Shown here: positions 20,033-29,218 of the stretch, piece by piece
Position numbering within the stretch: position 1 is the first letter of the stretch
How the letters are laid out: each line of letters starts with the position of its first letter
Assembly (NCBI GenBank): GCA_003427395.1
Contig: BFEA01000030.1
Coordinates: 3,681,540 to 3,711,687 of the forward strand
DNA from: Chara braunii
Lineage: Eukaryota; Streptophyta; Charophyceae; Charales; Characeae
Reading direction: 5' to 3'
Length of the DNA: 30,148 nt
Notes under the pieces: generated by a model
Databases searched by the model: none
The model's input: only the letters and a program-made list of their open reading frames with translations
What the model was told of the DNA's origin: nothing
Made by a program: the position numbers and the translations under genes

Positions 20033-20784
20033 TACTCTCGTATTCTAATCGCTTTAAAACTCAAAGGAACCTGGCTCGAAACTATGGCCAAGTGACCCTA
20101 GTATGACAACCTGAGGGATACGGCATGGCCGACCGGACGTAGCACCCCGAGGTCGATAAGCGGGATGTCGGACAACAGTAGCAGTCCGACGAAGACTTGG
20201 ATTGCACAGTTACGGTCTCCCTCCACTACTCACCACACACACACTATAAAAGTGAAAATTTCCCACTCATGCTTGGAAAAATATACGCCACTTGGACTGC
20301 CTGTTGCTACAACATTCAAACATGCAAAGTAGACAGGTAGAGCAAGAATGAGTCTGCCGCTGGAAGGACAGGATAGAAAAAAAAACATATCAAGGCTCGT
20401 GCTATGTTAATGTTCAACCCGACACATAGTTTGACTTTCAATTCACTTCACATCGCCAACCTCCACGCGCCACCCGCAATTAAGAATTTCCTTTCCCCTT
20501 TCCTCTATCGTCTTCCTCCATATCTATGTACTCCGACTTCTCACCGTTGATTCTTCTTTCTCCCACTACTGTGCATGTGCGTCACCGCTCACACTTGCCC
20601 CTCCCCCACACCTGTAATCTGCCGTGTATCTGGTCGTAGGGAAAACAAGATACAAACGTGACTGAAGGGAGGGGCTCAATAGAACCACAACATTGAACTG
20701 AACGACGAGTCGAGGCGCCCCGCTACTAGAACGTGGTCGGGTGTCGGCGGAATTGCGACGGGCGCTGCTACGGCAACCGCGACA
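20033..20784. other. Stretch without recognisable gene
   Basis: A TATA-like ctataaaag lies near 20244, next to ctccactactcac, which resembles one arm of the foldback elements at 1999-2123 and 27553-27670. The 20560-20784 part is GC-rich with several overlapping open frames and no recognisable domain. Confidence 0.35.
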
Positions 20785-21024
20785 ATGAGCTTCTCCAGGA
20801 TCGTGTTGGCAGGTGGAGAGGAGGAGAGGATTCTTCCGCTGGAACATGAGCCAAATGCGCCCTGGCCAAGTAAGTATGCTCGTCCCAACTTGTTCCTGCC
20901 TCGCTACTCACCAGATATGCGAAAAGTGAATGAATCTCTCGCTAAAACGTGGGGAGATACATCGTCCCCTCCCCCAGGTGCAGCTGAAAACCACTCCACT
21001 GCCAATACCACGCCCTTAATCTGA
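20785..21024 (+). CDS. Hypothetical 79-codon open frame, possible exon
   Basis: ATG to TGA frame in a GC-rich island. The N-terminus (MSFSRIVLAGGEEERILPLE) is not obviously low complexity, and the C-terminal third is rich in Ser, Pro and Thr. A good splice-donor-like aagtaagt lies inside it near 20868, so if this is a gene the true exon may end there. The opposite strand is also open for 70-93 codons over the same bases, which weakens the case. No homologue is recognised. Confidence 0.2.
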   Translation: MSFSRIVLAGGEEERILPLEHEPNAPWPSKYARPNLFLPRYSPDMRKVNESLAKTWGDTSSPPPGAAENHSTANTTPLI

Positions 21025-21080
21025 AATCCATTGATACCATCGTGCTCGCAGAGGTAAAAACCATTCGGTTAGCCTCCTCT

Positions 21081-21110
21081 CTCGCTCGATTTCATCAAGA
21101 ATCGAGCGAG
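21081..21110. other. Hairpin 1 of a related pair (11-bp perfect stem)
   Basis: The left arm ctcgctcgatt, an 8-base loop tcatcaag, and the right arm aatcgagcgag pair perfectly. A sister hairpin lies 169 bases downstream. Confidence 0.7.
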
Positions 21111-21249
21111 ATTTATGTTTTCCCGCGTGACCATTTCACCATCTCGACGCACCTTGTTTTCTCACTATCAACCGTTCTACTAATCCAGCACTGAAACTCA
21201 CCCCACCAATGCATTCGCCCTATCACAAAACCCCAGTCTACCATCTTTC

Positions 21250-21279
21250 CCCGCTCGTTTTCACCAAGTAACGAGCGGG
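21250..21279. other. Hairpin 2 of a related pair (10-bp perfect stem)
   Basis: The left arm cccgctcgtt, loop ttcaccaagt and right arm aacgagcggg pair perfectly. Compared with hairpin 1, the T-A pair at position 2 of the stem is C-G here, and one A-T pair near the loop is gone. The loops (tcatcaag and tcaccaag at their core) differ by one base, so the two are clearly related. Confidence 0.7.
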
Positions 21280-21512
21280 ATATGCATTCTTCACCTTTAC
21301 CATAGTTGCTCCTCCTCTATCATTGCGTTTTTCCCTGTCTTGAATGGACCTGGCACATCGCACGTCTAAATTCATCCCTTTCCTTCACTGCCTTCGCGCC
21401 TTGCCCCTCGTCGATGCCACTATGCAGTAACCCAAGCACCACTCCTCCAACCGGTAAGGACAGCAAGACGACGGTCGTGGATGTTGAAATCCGCTAATGA
21501 GTGTGTATCAAC

Positions 21513-22030
21513 TCACCTGCCGATTTGCTCAGCCCGAAAGACGGACGTCACTGCGATGCATTGCGTAGGAGGGCGTCGGCCCTGGTGCAGATTTTGGTGG
21601 TAGCAACAAGTATTTAAATGATAACTTTGAAGGCCGAGGTGGAGAGGAGCCCCATGTGACCAGCCGGTGCAAGCAATACTGTTGTGGGCCTCCCTACTGC
21701 GCCCTGGACCACCTTCAAAGGCTGACGTGGAGCCAATTTCATGGGAACAACCACAGCAACCAGTATCGCTGAAGGCCTCCCAACAGTGCCCTGGGCCACT
21801 TGTGCCCAGATGCAGTCCGTCTGTCGGGTCCCAACAGGCATGCTCACTCGCAAACCTCTCACGGTAGATGGTGGGGTCGGACTGTACACCCGCAACGACC
21901 CCCGCCACCCAAGTTTCTTTTCCGCCTCGTGGGCCAATTACCCACCGACTCGCATACACGTTGAACTCCCCTGTTCGAGTTTGAAGACGGGCGGATAGAG
22001 GAAATTCTGCCAGCATCCAGAACACACCGG
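21513..22030. other. GC-rich island with an in-phase 87-bp duplication
   Basis: Copies of about 87 bp start near 21625 and 21712 and share gaaggc.gaggtggag-like and ggcctccc.ac.g.gccctgg. blocks; the second of these begins at 21687 and 21774. The longest minus-strand frame, 21513-22025, is open for 170 codons, and frames are open on both strands because GC-rich sequence has few stops. The 87-bp unit equals 29 codons. No protein family is recognised, so I do not call a gene. Confidence 0.4.
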
Positions 22031-22153
22031 AACCCGAGCGGGCCCACCGAAAGAGTGTGCGCTAAAGGTCCTCGACTTCCGTGACGGCCACCCAGGTCTG
22101 GCGATATAGCACTTGAGCCAGGCCCGTCAGTCCTGACGTCGACCTCGAAACCA

Positions 22154-22385
22154 GTGTCGGAGCAGAAACCCTTACAGGGGTATCTGCTCATGTTTTTCAA
22201 TGTCGGACGCTGTTTGACTTTTTCGTTGAATTGAGGGACTTGATGAGACTGACGTTTGCCAGAGGTTTATTCGGACCAACCTATGACCAAGAGACTATAA
22301 CTTTTTTGAACCTTAGTCCGGACGCTTATGACGGTCCGATAATAATAGCGGTAATCGGCAGTGTGACCAGTCGAATGCGGTTTCT
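22154..22385 (+). repeat. Dispersed repeat family B, copy B2
   Basis: It aligns with B1 and B3 through gtgtcgg, gaaaccctta, aatgtcggac, gggacttgatgag, cctatgaccaagagacta and tttttgaacctt. B2 is followed by the coding-like region at 22525-24794, so B could be an LTR-like sequence upstream of an old element's coding part; that link is inference. Confidence 0.7.
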
Positions 22386-22524
22386 AGCAGGGCCGTGGAG
22401 GCACACAGTCGTGGGAATGTTAAAACTAAATACCTATCCTACTTAAAATAATGACGAGAGGCTGTACAACCGTGCGATTCAGGACCTAGGTACATTGAAA
22501 AGAGCAGCCGCATAAGATATAGGG

Positions 22525-22758
22525 TTGCGGCATAGAAGGAAGGGGATGTCTTTTGAAGGCTCATATTCAAGGTCATTGATTGTCGTGACGACCACTAGCT
22601 CCGATGTCGCCGACCGCAAAACCAAAGGGGATAAACCTGCTAGGCCCTCAAATCCTCGGTCCCCTTCGCACTACTCTGACATCCCCATGTCATCGCCGCT
22701 CGTTCTCGATCCCCGAATCTCTCCGATAAGGGCCCCTCACCGTAACCAACAGGGATAG
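22525..22758 (+). CDS. Hypothetical Ser/Pro-rich 77-codon open frame
   Basis: The middle and end are rich in Pro, Ser and Arg (for example GDKPARPSNPRSPSHYSD), a composition seen in disordered linkers. It starts 140 bases after repeat B2 and ends with TAG. No domain is recognised. It may be part of the same decayed element as the frames at 23206-24794. Confidence 0.2.
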   Translation: MRHRRKGMSFEGSYSRSLIVVTTTSSDVADRKTKGDKPARPSNPRSPSHYSDIPMSSPLVLDPRISPIRAPHRNQQG

Positions 22759-23205
22759 GCCCAAGGTTGGGTCTAACTTTGACGGATACCTAAATGAACT
22801 GATACTGTGCGACGAGCAGACCTACCGAAACGTTCTCAAAGTTACGTTGTTTGTCGATGTCATCCTTCGCACGTACGCACAAGTCACAAACAAGCGCACC
22901 AATCAAGAGACAAAAAAATTTTAATCCCTGCTAAAACAGAAGTAAAATATTTGGTCGGTGATCACGCTGGCCCTTCGATCACCAATTAAATAAAAGATCA
23001 CGCGCGCCTCAAGTCTGCGTGTCCACACACTCTCTACACTAGTCAACCATCCAGTCAACGTAAACCACAGATACAACCTCGCCTCACACAGATTACTTAA
23101 CTTTAAACAAAAGTTATTTTCTATCGCCTGCAAAAACCAAGGCGGATACCCTTGTAAGTATATTCGCACCGACATCGGGCCCTTCGACACCCTGAGATAC
23201 GTAGT

Positions 23206-23647
23206 TTGAGTGGGAAGGCGTGGAGTAAACTTAAAGCGGGTTGGTGGTATGGTTTACAACTCAATGATTGTGTTTCCATCTGGGAGGGAGTTGAGAGTGG
23301 ATCACTGCACGACGAGGAACCCACCGCGAACCTATTTATTTATTACCTCAACTCATTTGCATATTTTTCAGTCAAGTTTCGTTTGAATCCGGATCTCGGA
23401 TTGGGTCGATTTGTGTATGATCTATGGGTATGAAAACCCGGAGTTGCGGACACAATACGACCACGTGGCTAGATGGTTGTACTTTAGGTTTATTATATAC
23501 TACGGTACTTGCATAAGTCTGTTTGACTACATCGAGTTTTTCAAACGGATTCATGCTAAGTGCTTTAAGATCGTTGATAGGCAAACCTTTGACGGAGTCA
23601 CTTACTGGTTTGAGGTATGCAACTTGCGACGACTTTTCGGGGAGTGA
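23206..23647 (+). pseudogene. Unidentified coding-like region, upstream part (two frames joined by a shift)
   Basis: A frame open from 23206 to 23433 (with WSKLKAGWWYGLQLNDCVSI and NLFIYYLNSFAYFSVKF) overlaps a second frame open from 23411 to 23647 (with YENPELRTQYDHVARWLYFR and FFKRIHAKCFKIVDRQTFDG). Both are rich in aromatic residues and look like folded-protein sequence, and a single frameshift near 23411-23433 would explain the switch. The opposite strand is also open for 97 codons at 23372-23665, so the strand is not certain. No family is recognised. Confidence 0.35.
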
Positions 23648-23780
23648 AGCAGTTCGGTTTAGCAAAATTAGGGGTAGTTGTAAAGGGAAAATAAACTTAA
23701 GGTTAGAAATATATACAGGTTGAGACAGATTGAATATTTACTAATAGGTTGGTTGAATCTCTTCATATGTCGGGCATTAA

Positions 23781-24794
23781 TGCGGTGGCGACATTTTTTC
23801 TATACGTGTGAGGAGTCGGAGTCGGGAGAGGAAGGGTAGGCATGGTGAGAACCCGATAGTTAATTTATGATTCGTCTATCGTTTTTCTCTCAAGGGATGA
23901 ACTGCGGTTCTGGCAAAAGTGTTTGAAAAAACCATCGAGGATGTGTCTTTTCGCACTAACGTTAAAAGGCACATCATCTTTTACGGGTTTGCACCTTGGA
24001 GGAATGATGAAGTGTCTCACCTTTTGATTTTACATAGCGATGAGTGTTCTCCGAGTGCTGGAGAGACTCCGGAGGTGAGGTGGTTTTACCTCTTGATGCT
24101 TTTGCATTTCAACGAGCAACATGGTCCGTTCGCTTATATCCATCATTATCGTTGAACTCTCGATAATATGTTTCGACGATTTAGGCGAGATGTTTTTTCT
24201 ACCGAGAAATTCGAGAGCGAGGAGCGTCGAATTTATAAGTTGATCTGTGTACGGTGTGTTTTTTCTTGTGGAAAAATGGACGGTGGCCGGCGCAATCTTA
24301 CCCTTCCAAAATATCTTCTTGTTCGTGATACCCTTGACGTCAGACTCGTAGAGGAAATGGAGCGACTTTTAACGGTTCGGGATAACACAACGACTCGATT
24401 TGTTGGTTTCATCGGTATGCTTCAGAACGGTCATTGTTTTTTTCCTGACTCGCACTCGGACATTCGGGTCAATGTGGCTCGATCTCCGGAATAGTTTTAT
24501 GGTTATACTTTGTATTTTCATCTCACAAGTAATTTCCAATGTCTCTCTCGAGTCATTCTGAATATCAAAATTACCTCGTCCGACGATCGTTTTGACGTCA
24601 TTCGGATCCGGGACACCGTGACGCGACATTTGTTTGGAATGAGAAGGTCATTCCGAGTCATAGTGTCGCGGCTAGCCTCTTGGATGACCGCATTTTATGG
24701 TACTCGGACGGTTCGGGTCGTGAGAGACGCTCGTGTCGTGACTATGATTTCCGACGATGACGAGTTCGCACGGCTTGACTCTTTGGAAGCTTAA
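23781..24794 (+). pseudogene. Unidentified decayed protein-coding region with four in-frame stops
   Basis: One reading frame carries protein-like sequence across about 338 codons, broken only by TGA near 23868, TGA near 23895, TGA at 24153-24155 and TAG at 24492-24494, ending at TAA 24792-24794. Segments include an Arg/Ser-rich start (RVRSRSRERKGRHGENP), FEKTIEDVSFRTNVKRHIIF, EVRWFYLLMLLHFNEQHGPF, RRNLTLPKYLLVRDTLDVRL, FVGFIGMLQNGHCFFPD and FYGTRTVRVVRDARVVTMIS. Survival of the same phase on both sides of each stop supports past coding. No motif for transposase, reverse transcriptase, Gag or a host family is recognised. About 130 bases after the last stop lies a 28-base poly(A), so a retrocopy or a retroelement 3' end is possible. 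Confidence 0.45.
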
Positions 24795-24920
24795 GCCCGC
24801 GAGGGACGTCAATCGTATCATGGTTAGGCACGACCTCTGGAGATTTCATTTAAATCACTAAGGGGTCGTAAGTCCCTTCATATAGCAGAGGGAACCATTA
24901 TACATTAGCTTCAAGAGATC

Positions 24921-24925
<5 letters not shown>

Positions 24926-24953
<28 letters not shown>
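24926..24953 (+). other. Poly(A) run of 28 bases
   Basis: It follows the unidentified coding-like region by about 130 bases. A short match, gtagtttg, occurs 8 bases after the run (24962) and at 23201, just before the upstream open frame. It is too short to be a firm target duplication. Confidence 0.6.
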
Positions 24954-24989
24954 CACTTTGTGTAGTTTGGACCGCCGGATGGGTAGTAT

Positions 24990-25271
24990 TCAAATTATCA
25001 TTGTGATCTCACTATCTTGCTTCGGTATTGAGGGGTAATTACACATGCCAACATGAATGTTAACACACACGTTGGTCGGAGGAGGAATCAACCACAGACA
25101 AGAGAGAGAAATGTTTTCGGACATTGACGGACGGCAAGTCATGTAAAGTGGTAAGGGTTTTTCGCTCGCGTGATGAGCCGTTAGTTCTACCTTTCCAGGA
25201 GTTGCCCAAAGGCAATGCAATGAAATCGAGAGCAAAGAGAAAAAAATAAAGTATACCTTTGAGCTAATCAT
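24990..25271 (-). CDS. Hypothetical 93-residue secreted protein
   Basis: Starting at the first ATG (25271), the N-terminus is MISSKVYFIFFSLLSISLHC followed by LWATPG: a short polar start, a hydrophobic core of about 15 residues and a small-residue site, the layout of a signal peptide. The mature part of about 68 residues has four cysteines (in MTCRPS, LSCLWL, NVCVN and GMCNY). The frame can be extended upstream only with non-ATG codons. It ends with TGA at 24990-24992. It resembles a small secreted cysteine-containing protein in layout only; no family is recognised, and a chance frame is quite possible. Confidence 0.25.
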   Translation of the reverse strand: MISSKVYFIFFSLLSISLHCLWATPGKVELTAHHASEKPLPLYMTCRPSMSENISLSCLWLIPPPTNVCVNIHVGMCNYPSIPKQDSEITMII

Positions 25272-25426
25272 CGAGCATTGATGATTGGCCAACCTACATC
25301 ATGCGGCAACATACTGAAGTTGAGCAAAGAGGTGCGTTTTAACTAATTTAGGATTTCTCTTGAACCGTCTGTAGTGCGGCTCAGGGATCGGACATATGAG
25401 TCTTATGTATATATTTCAATTAGTAA
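25272..25426. other. Short stretch without recognised feature
   Basis: It separates the small minus-strand ORF from the CACTA-like terminus. Nothing specific was seen. Confidence 0.3.
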
Positions 25427-25440
25427 CACTACAACAAACA
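25427..25440 (+). mobile_element. CACTA-like transposon terminus
   Basis: The sequence cactacaacaaaca resembles the conserved end of CACTA (En/Spm-type) transposons, usually CACTACAAGAAAA. The preceding taa could be a 3-bp target duplication. GC-rich sequence with cagacgggagttagcg follows about 50 bases inside, where subterminal repeats would be. I found no opposite end (a ttgttgtagtg-type sequence) that pairs convincingly with it. Confidence 0.35.
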
Positions 25441-25867
25441 ATATGTTACTAAGATTTGTCGAGGGTTCTACCCATATGTCAGACGGGAGTTAGCGTTCTT
25501 TTCATAGGGATTGCCCTTCTCACAGCGAAAGTTGCAACTCAAGACTTTCGGCCATATTATAGGCGAGAAGGATAACTTTACCATACGATCTCATTAAGTT
25601 AAACCAAGTCAGGGTCGGTTCGGTATTGCGTTGATGTTTTTCGTTATGTCAAAACCGGCTAATTGTGTTGGGTGTTTTATGAAATGTTTTTTTTTTTTTT
25701 AATGACAATGTATCTTTGCTAATGATTTGAAATATGAAGTGGTCGAAAAGGTCATTAGTTGGTATATGTATATTTTTCCAATTGGATTGTCTTTCCGCCA
25801 TGTTTTTTTTTTTTTTTTTTTTTTGCTATGTGCAGAGGGACTGAGACTACTTGTGGGTTTTNTGTTT
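25441..25867. other. Possible interior of a CACTA-like fragment, T tracts, one ambiguous base
   Basis: T runs lie at about 25686-25700 and 25803-25824. Position 25862 is N, the only undetermined base in the window, shortly after the long T run. It may mark a read or assembly difficulty at that homopolymer. Confidence 0.5.
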
Positions 25868-26150
25868 GGATGTGACCATCCTAGTTGACCGACGTACGCT
25901 CCATGCTCGGGAGATCAACGCCCTAAGGAATGAGAGACGTTCGGGTTCAAATGATATTTTACCCATGCGTACTTATACTACAGCGAATGAGCAAACGCCA
26001 TCGGTTGATTTACCTCTACAACTGCACGTAAAAGCTTTCACACGTGGGTCAGTAGCTCGGTAGGGATACACCCCTAAGGGTCGTGGCAACCCCTTAAGTT
26101 GTATCGCGAGGGAACCTGTCGTGTCGTAGTGAACCATGAGAAGTACAGTT
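25868..26150 (+). repeat. Dispersed repeat family A, copy A4
   Basis: It has the 5' blocks cctagttgaccgacg and gggagatcaacgccc shared with A2, then the block acctctacaactgcacgtaa shared with A3 and A5, then gtcagtagctcggtaggga and the 3' half in a shortened, diverged form. Confidence 0.65.
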
Positions 26151-26216
26151 GGCGCACCCGGGTAGAGGGGTGAGGTGACAACGAGACCACGTCCGTCTTA
26201 GCAGTTTGCAAAACTA

Positions 26217-26456
26217 CTTACTCGTTGTCTACAAGTTGTCTCTGTTTGTTTTTTTTAACTTATGTGTGACGTGGTCAGGAGGGTCATTGCCTTTCGAGAG
26301 AAAAGGCGAGGGTCGATGCGCTCGACAGGGGGATTGCTTACTAATTGTCCCCAAGTTGTGTCTTGTTTGGTTTTCTTTTAACTCTTGCGTGACGTGGCAC
26401 AGGGGGCCCTCGCCTTTTAGGAAAAAGGCAGGAACCGATGTGCATGATAACGGGTT
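26217..26456. repeat. 120-bp tandem duplication
   Basis: Copies 26217-26336 and 26337-26456 share cttact..ttgtc, caagttgt, tttaact, gtgacgtgg, ttcgcctttt/gcctttcgag-type and gaaaaggc blocks. The duplication sits between repeat copies A4 and A5. Confidence 0.8.
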
Positions 26457-26490
26457 TGATTCGAGTGTTCACCACACATACCCCATCTTC

Positions 26491-26760
26491 GACTGATCTA
26501 CCTCTGCGACCTCACGTAAAAACTCTCGTACGTGGGCCAGTAGCCCGGTAGGTATACGCCCAGCTAAGGGATGGTGACAACTCCCACATGTGAAGGTAAG
26601 TTATACCTCACGTGACTCTATCATGTCGTAGAGGTTTGCGAGAGGTATGACCGGTGCACTCGGGCAGAGCGGTACTGCTCCTCCACTGCTTGGCATCTTG
26701 AACTGCCAAAATCCTATGTGACGCAACTGCGAGGGTTCCCGTGTGACACCAATGTGCTCC
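26491..26760 (+). repeat. Dispersed repeat family A, copy A5
   Basis: It aligns with A3 and A1 through acctctgcgacctcacgtaa, gggccagtagcccggtaggt, gctaagggatggtgacaact, gaaggtaagtt, gtgactctatc and gcgagaggtatg. It is about 490 bp downstream of A4 in the same orientation. Confidence 0.7.
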
Positions 26761-27552
26761 GACAACACCACTAAAGGCTATTGCCACACCAGGGAGATAT
26801 ACTTGGTGTGAAAAAAACATTGAGTGAATATGTTGTCACCCTCTATAGTATAAGTATGTATAACATAATCTTATATTTTTGCTAAGACAAATTGCTAATC
26901 CCTATTTGGAAACAGGTAGGCAATTGAATCACCAATATCTCGGCCAACTATTGATGTCGAGCCTAAAAATGTCTTATGCATACTTTTTTTGCGAACTTGA
27001 AAGCGATGGATACAAATACATGGGAGAAAAAAAACACTACCGGTACTACCTTGTGTGAAATCCGTTTGTTGGACCCTTGCCTAACAAACGGAATACAAAG
27101 GAGGTCGTTGTTTCTACTCACGATAAGTTAAAAAAAAAAAAAAAAAAAAAAAACGTAAACTTTTACAGACAATCAACCGTTCCCTACCTCTCACAAGGAG
27201 TTATAAGTAAAAAAACAACCAAGATTTTTATTTTCAATGATAAAATAAAAATAAAAATAAATAGCAATACTCATACATTGTCACATAGGCAAAAATTGCG
27301 ATTAGATGCATTTGGGGAATAACTACATAAGAATGCTTTAACAAAAACGGAGTTGATAAATAATTTATTACTCCCAATCCAATTTTTCATTAAAAAACGA
27401 AAAAAATAAATTTCAGGGTTTTGCTCCATTTCTCACCATATGTACGAAAGATAAAAATTATGTCGGTGTATCTTTATGTGTTCAAAAAAAAAAAAATCAT
27501 TCTCATTTTTCACAATTGATTAGCAATGGAGCGACGCTCTTAGTGAGTAAAC
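26761..27552. other. AT-rich stretch without gene; hairpin and poly(A) run
   Basis: A perfect 10-bp hairpin lies at 27061-27092 (arms tccgtttgtt and aacaaacgga, loop of 12). A run of 24 A lies at 27130-27153 and another of about 13 at 27484-27496. The open frames are lysine-rich and low in complexity. Confidence 0.45.
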
Positions 27553-27670
27553 GTCTCGTTCGACTACTTACAATATGCACAAACAATAAAAAATATGGTG
27601 GATTATATACGTACATTCTACCAGAATATTGAATCTCATTTTGCACATTTCGTGAGTAATAAAATGAGAC
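27553..27670. mobile_element. Foldback (MITE-like) element, relative of 1999-2123
   Basis: The left arm gtctcgttcgactacttaca, then atatgcacaaa, pairs imperfectly with the right arm ttttgcacatttcgtgagta, then ataaaatgagac. The right arm also resembles the left arm of the element at 1999-2123 (ctcattttgtacatttggtg, then agtag). Both ends are gtctc/gagac. Confidence 0.45.
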
Positions 27671-27812
27671 CTTAGATCTCGATAAATCTCAAGTACATTT
27701 GTTTTCCCTCCTTTCCTTAGTCCTTTCTTGTTTTCTTAAAATGCGGGTCTCTATGTGTAAAAAAAAGACGCACAGATCCAACTACAAAAAAAGAAAAACA
27801 AAAATGAACGAC

Positions 27813-27895
27813 TGCCCGTTGAAAAACGCGTCTGCCTCATTTTTCTTCATAACTACTATCTCAAAAAACAAAGCAGACACCTCTTTCAACGGGCA
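27813..27895. other. Inverted repeat, 23-bp arms (19 of 23 paired)
   Basis: tgcccgttgaaa..cgcgtctgc-like sequence at 27813-27835 faces gcagac.cctctttcaacgggca-like sequence at 27873-27895. The outer 12 bp and inner 5 bp pair perfectly; the mismatches cluster between them. The loop is 37 bases. It may be a tiny foldback transposon or a hairpin-forming transcript. Confidence 0.6.
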
Positions 27896-28424
27896 TTAAT
27901 TCTTGTCTATCTTTTACTTCAACCATATGTTGAAAAATCTTTTGTTTTTTTTCTTCGTTTATGGCAGTTCCCCCCCCCCCGCCCATCTGTACGTTCTACC
28001 TGTTGTTTTGTTAGTGCATGTGTTTCAACATTCGCGACCAAAAAGTTCATCGCCTCATTTTGGGGGAGGGGGCACTAACTTCCTCCCCCATGGCTACCGG
28101 GCCTTCCTCGACCTTCAAAATTTGTTGCGGGGTACGCACCACGGCTTGAAAAAAAAACTGTTTGGCGGGGTGCTTAAGGTTTAATGTAATTATGCCCCTC
28201 CTTTATAAAAAATAGTATAGGTCTTCAAATTGGACGCACAACATTGTTGAAAGAAACTCGTTTCAATAGAGGCATGCATTAACACTTGGCAACAAGTGTG
28301 CAATCAGTAAAGTCGCGTCAATCTATATATGTTTGATTAATGCTCCTTGTTTTCAAATGGAGAGACTTCGAATGTGTTTCCAACAGATGAAGTTCCTCAA
28401 TGATAGATTGTATTTGCTTTTCCG
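27896..28424. other. Stretch without recognised gene; C homopolymer
   Basis: A run of 11 C lies at 27970-27980. A short inverted pair, gggggaggg and cctccccc-type, lies near 28059-28090. A 93-codon frame at 27903-28184 has no recognisable domain. Confidence 0.4.
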
Positions 28425-29218
28425 TACCTGCGGGCAGTTGAAGTCCCGCCGTGGTGACCAGATATAGTAGCCTTGGTGTGCTATGTGAACGGAGTGTGCG
28501 TGTGTTGCTGAGTCCGCAAGGACACTACAGCCTTGGGGGTGGGCTGGATATCACTACAGGTATGGATCTAGTTTTTATGACACCTCCAAGGGTTGTAGTG
28601 GTTACGAGACTTCGTTCCTGTGGCAGAGGGTGCCGGTTCAAGACCTGATGCCCGTAAAATCTCGTTGGAATCCAACAATGAAATGAGCCTGTGGAACGTG
28701 CGGGCAGTTGAAGTCCCGCCGTGGTGACCAGGTATAGTAGCCTTGGTGTGCTATGTGAACGGAGTGTGCGTGTGTTGCTGAGTCCGCAAGGATACTACAG
28801 CCCTGGGGGTGGGCTGGATATCACTACCGGTATGGATCCAATTTTTATAACACCTCCAAGGGTTGTAGTGGTTACGAGACTTCGTTCCTGTGGCAGAGGG
28901 TGCCGGTTCAAGACATGATGCCCGTAAAATTCCGTTGGAATCCAACTGTGAAATGCGCCTGTGGAACCTGCGGGCAATTGAAGTCCCGCCGTGGTGACCA
29001 GGTATAGTAGCCTTGGTGTGCTATGTGAACGGAGTGTGCGTGTGTTGCTGAGTCCGCAAGAACACTACAGCCCTGGGGGTGGGCTGGATATAACTACCGG
29101 TATGGATCCAGTTTTTATAACACCTCCAAGGGTTGTAGTGGTTACGACACTTCGTTCTTGTGGTAGAGGGTGCCGGTTCAAGACCTGATGCCCGTAAAAT
29201 CCCGTTGGAATCCAATTG
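28425..29218 (+). repeat. Triplicated 270-bp unit with Pol III-type boxes (SINE-like)
   Basis: Units start near 28425, 28695 and 28965; the block cgggcagttg (gcaattg in the third) is at 28431, 28701 and 28971, exactly 270 bp apart. The units are about 95% identical. Each holds ggttgtagtggttacgagac (resembling a tRNA A box and D arm) and about 40 bases later gccggttcaagacctgatgc (matching the B box GGTTCRANNCC). This spacing fits a tRNA-derived Pol III promoter. The last unit ends near 29218 without the spacer. Each unit also has a conserved 65-codon frame, probably a by-product of identity. Confidence 0.8.

Noticed and set aside
21513-22025. A 170-codon minus-strand gene
   Set aside because: Several frames on both strands are open because the stretch is GC-rich, it contains an internal duplication, and no family is recognisable.
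23201-24969. gtagtttg as a target duplication around the unidentified coding region
   Set aside because: It is only 8 bases, is offset by 8 bases from the poly(A) end, and is likely to recur by chance in AT-rich DNA.
28451-29188. Three conserved 65-codon open frames, one per 270-bp unit
   Set aside because: The units are nearly identical throughout, so frame conservation is expected, and the sequence carries Pol III-type boxes instead of protein motifs.
28425-29218. 5S rRNA gene tandem array
   Set aside because: The unit does not match plant 5S rRNA sequence; only the tandem layout and Pol III-type boxes are similar.
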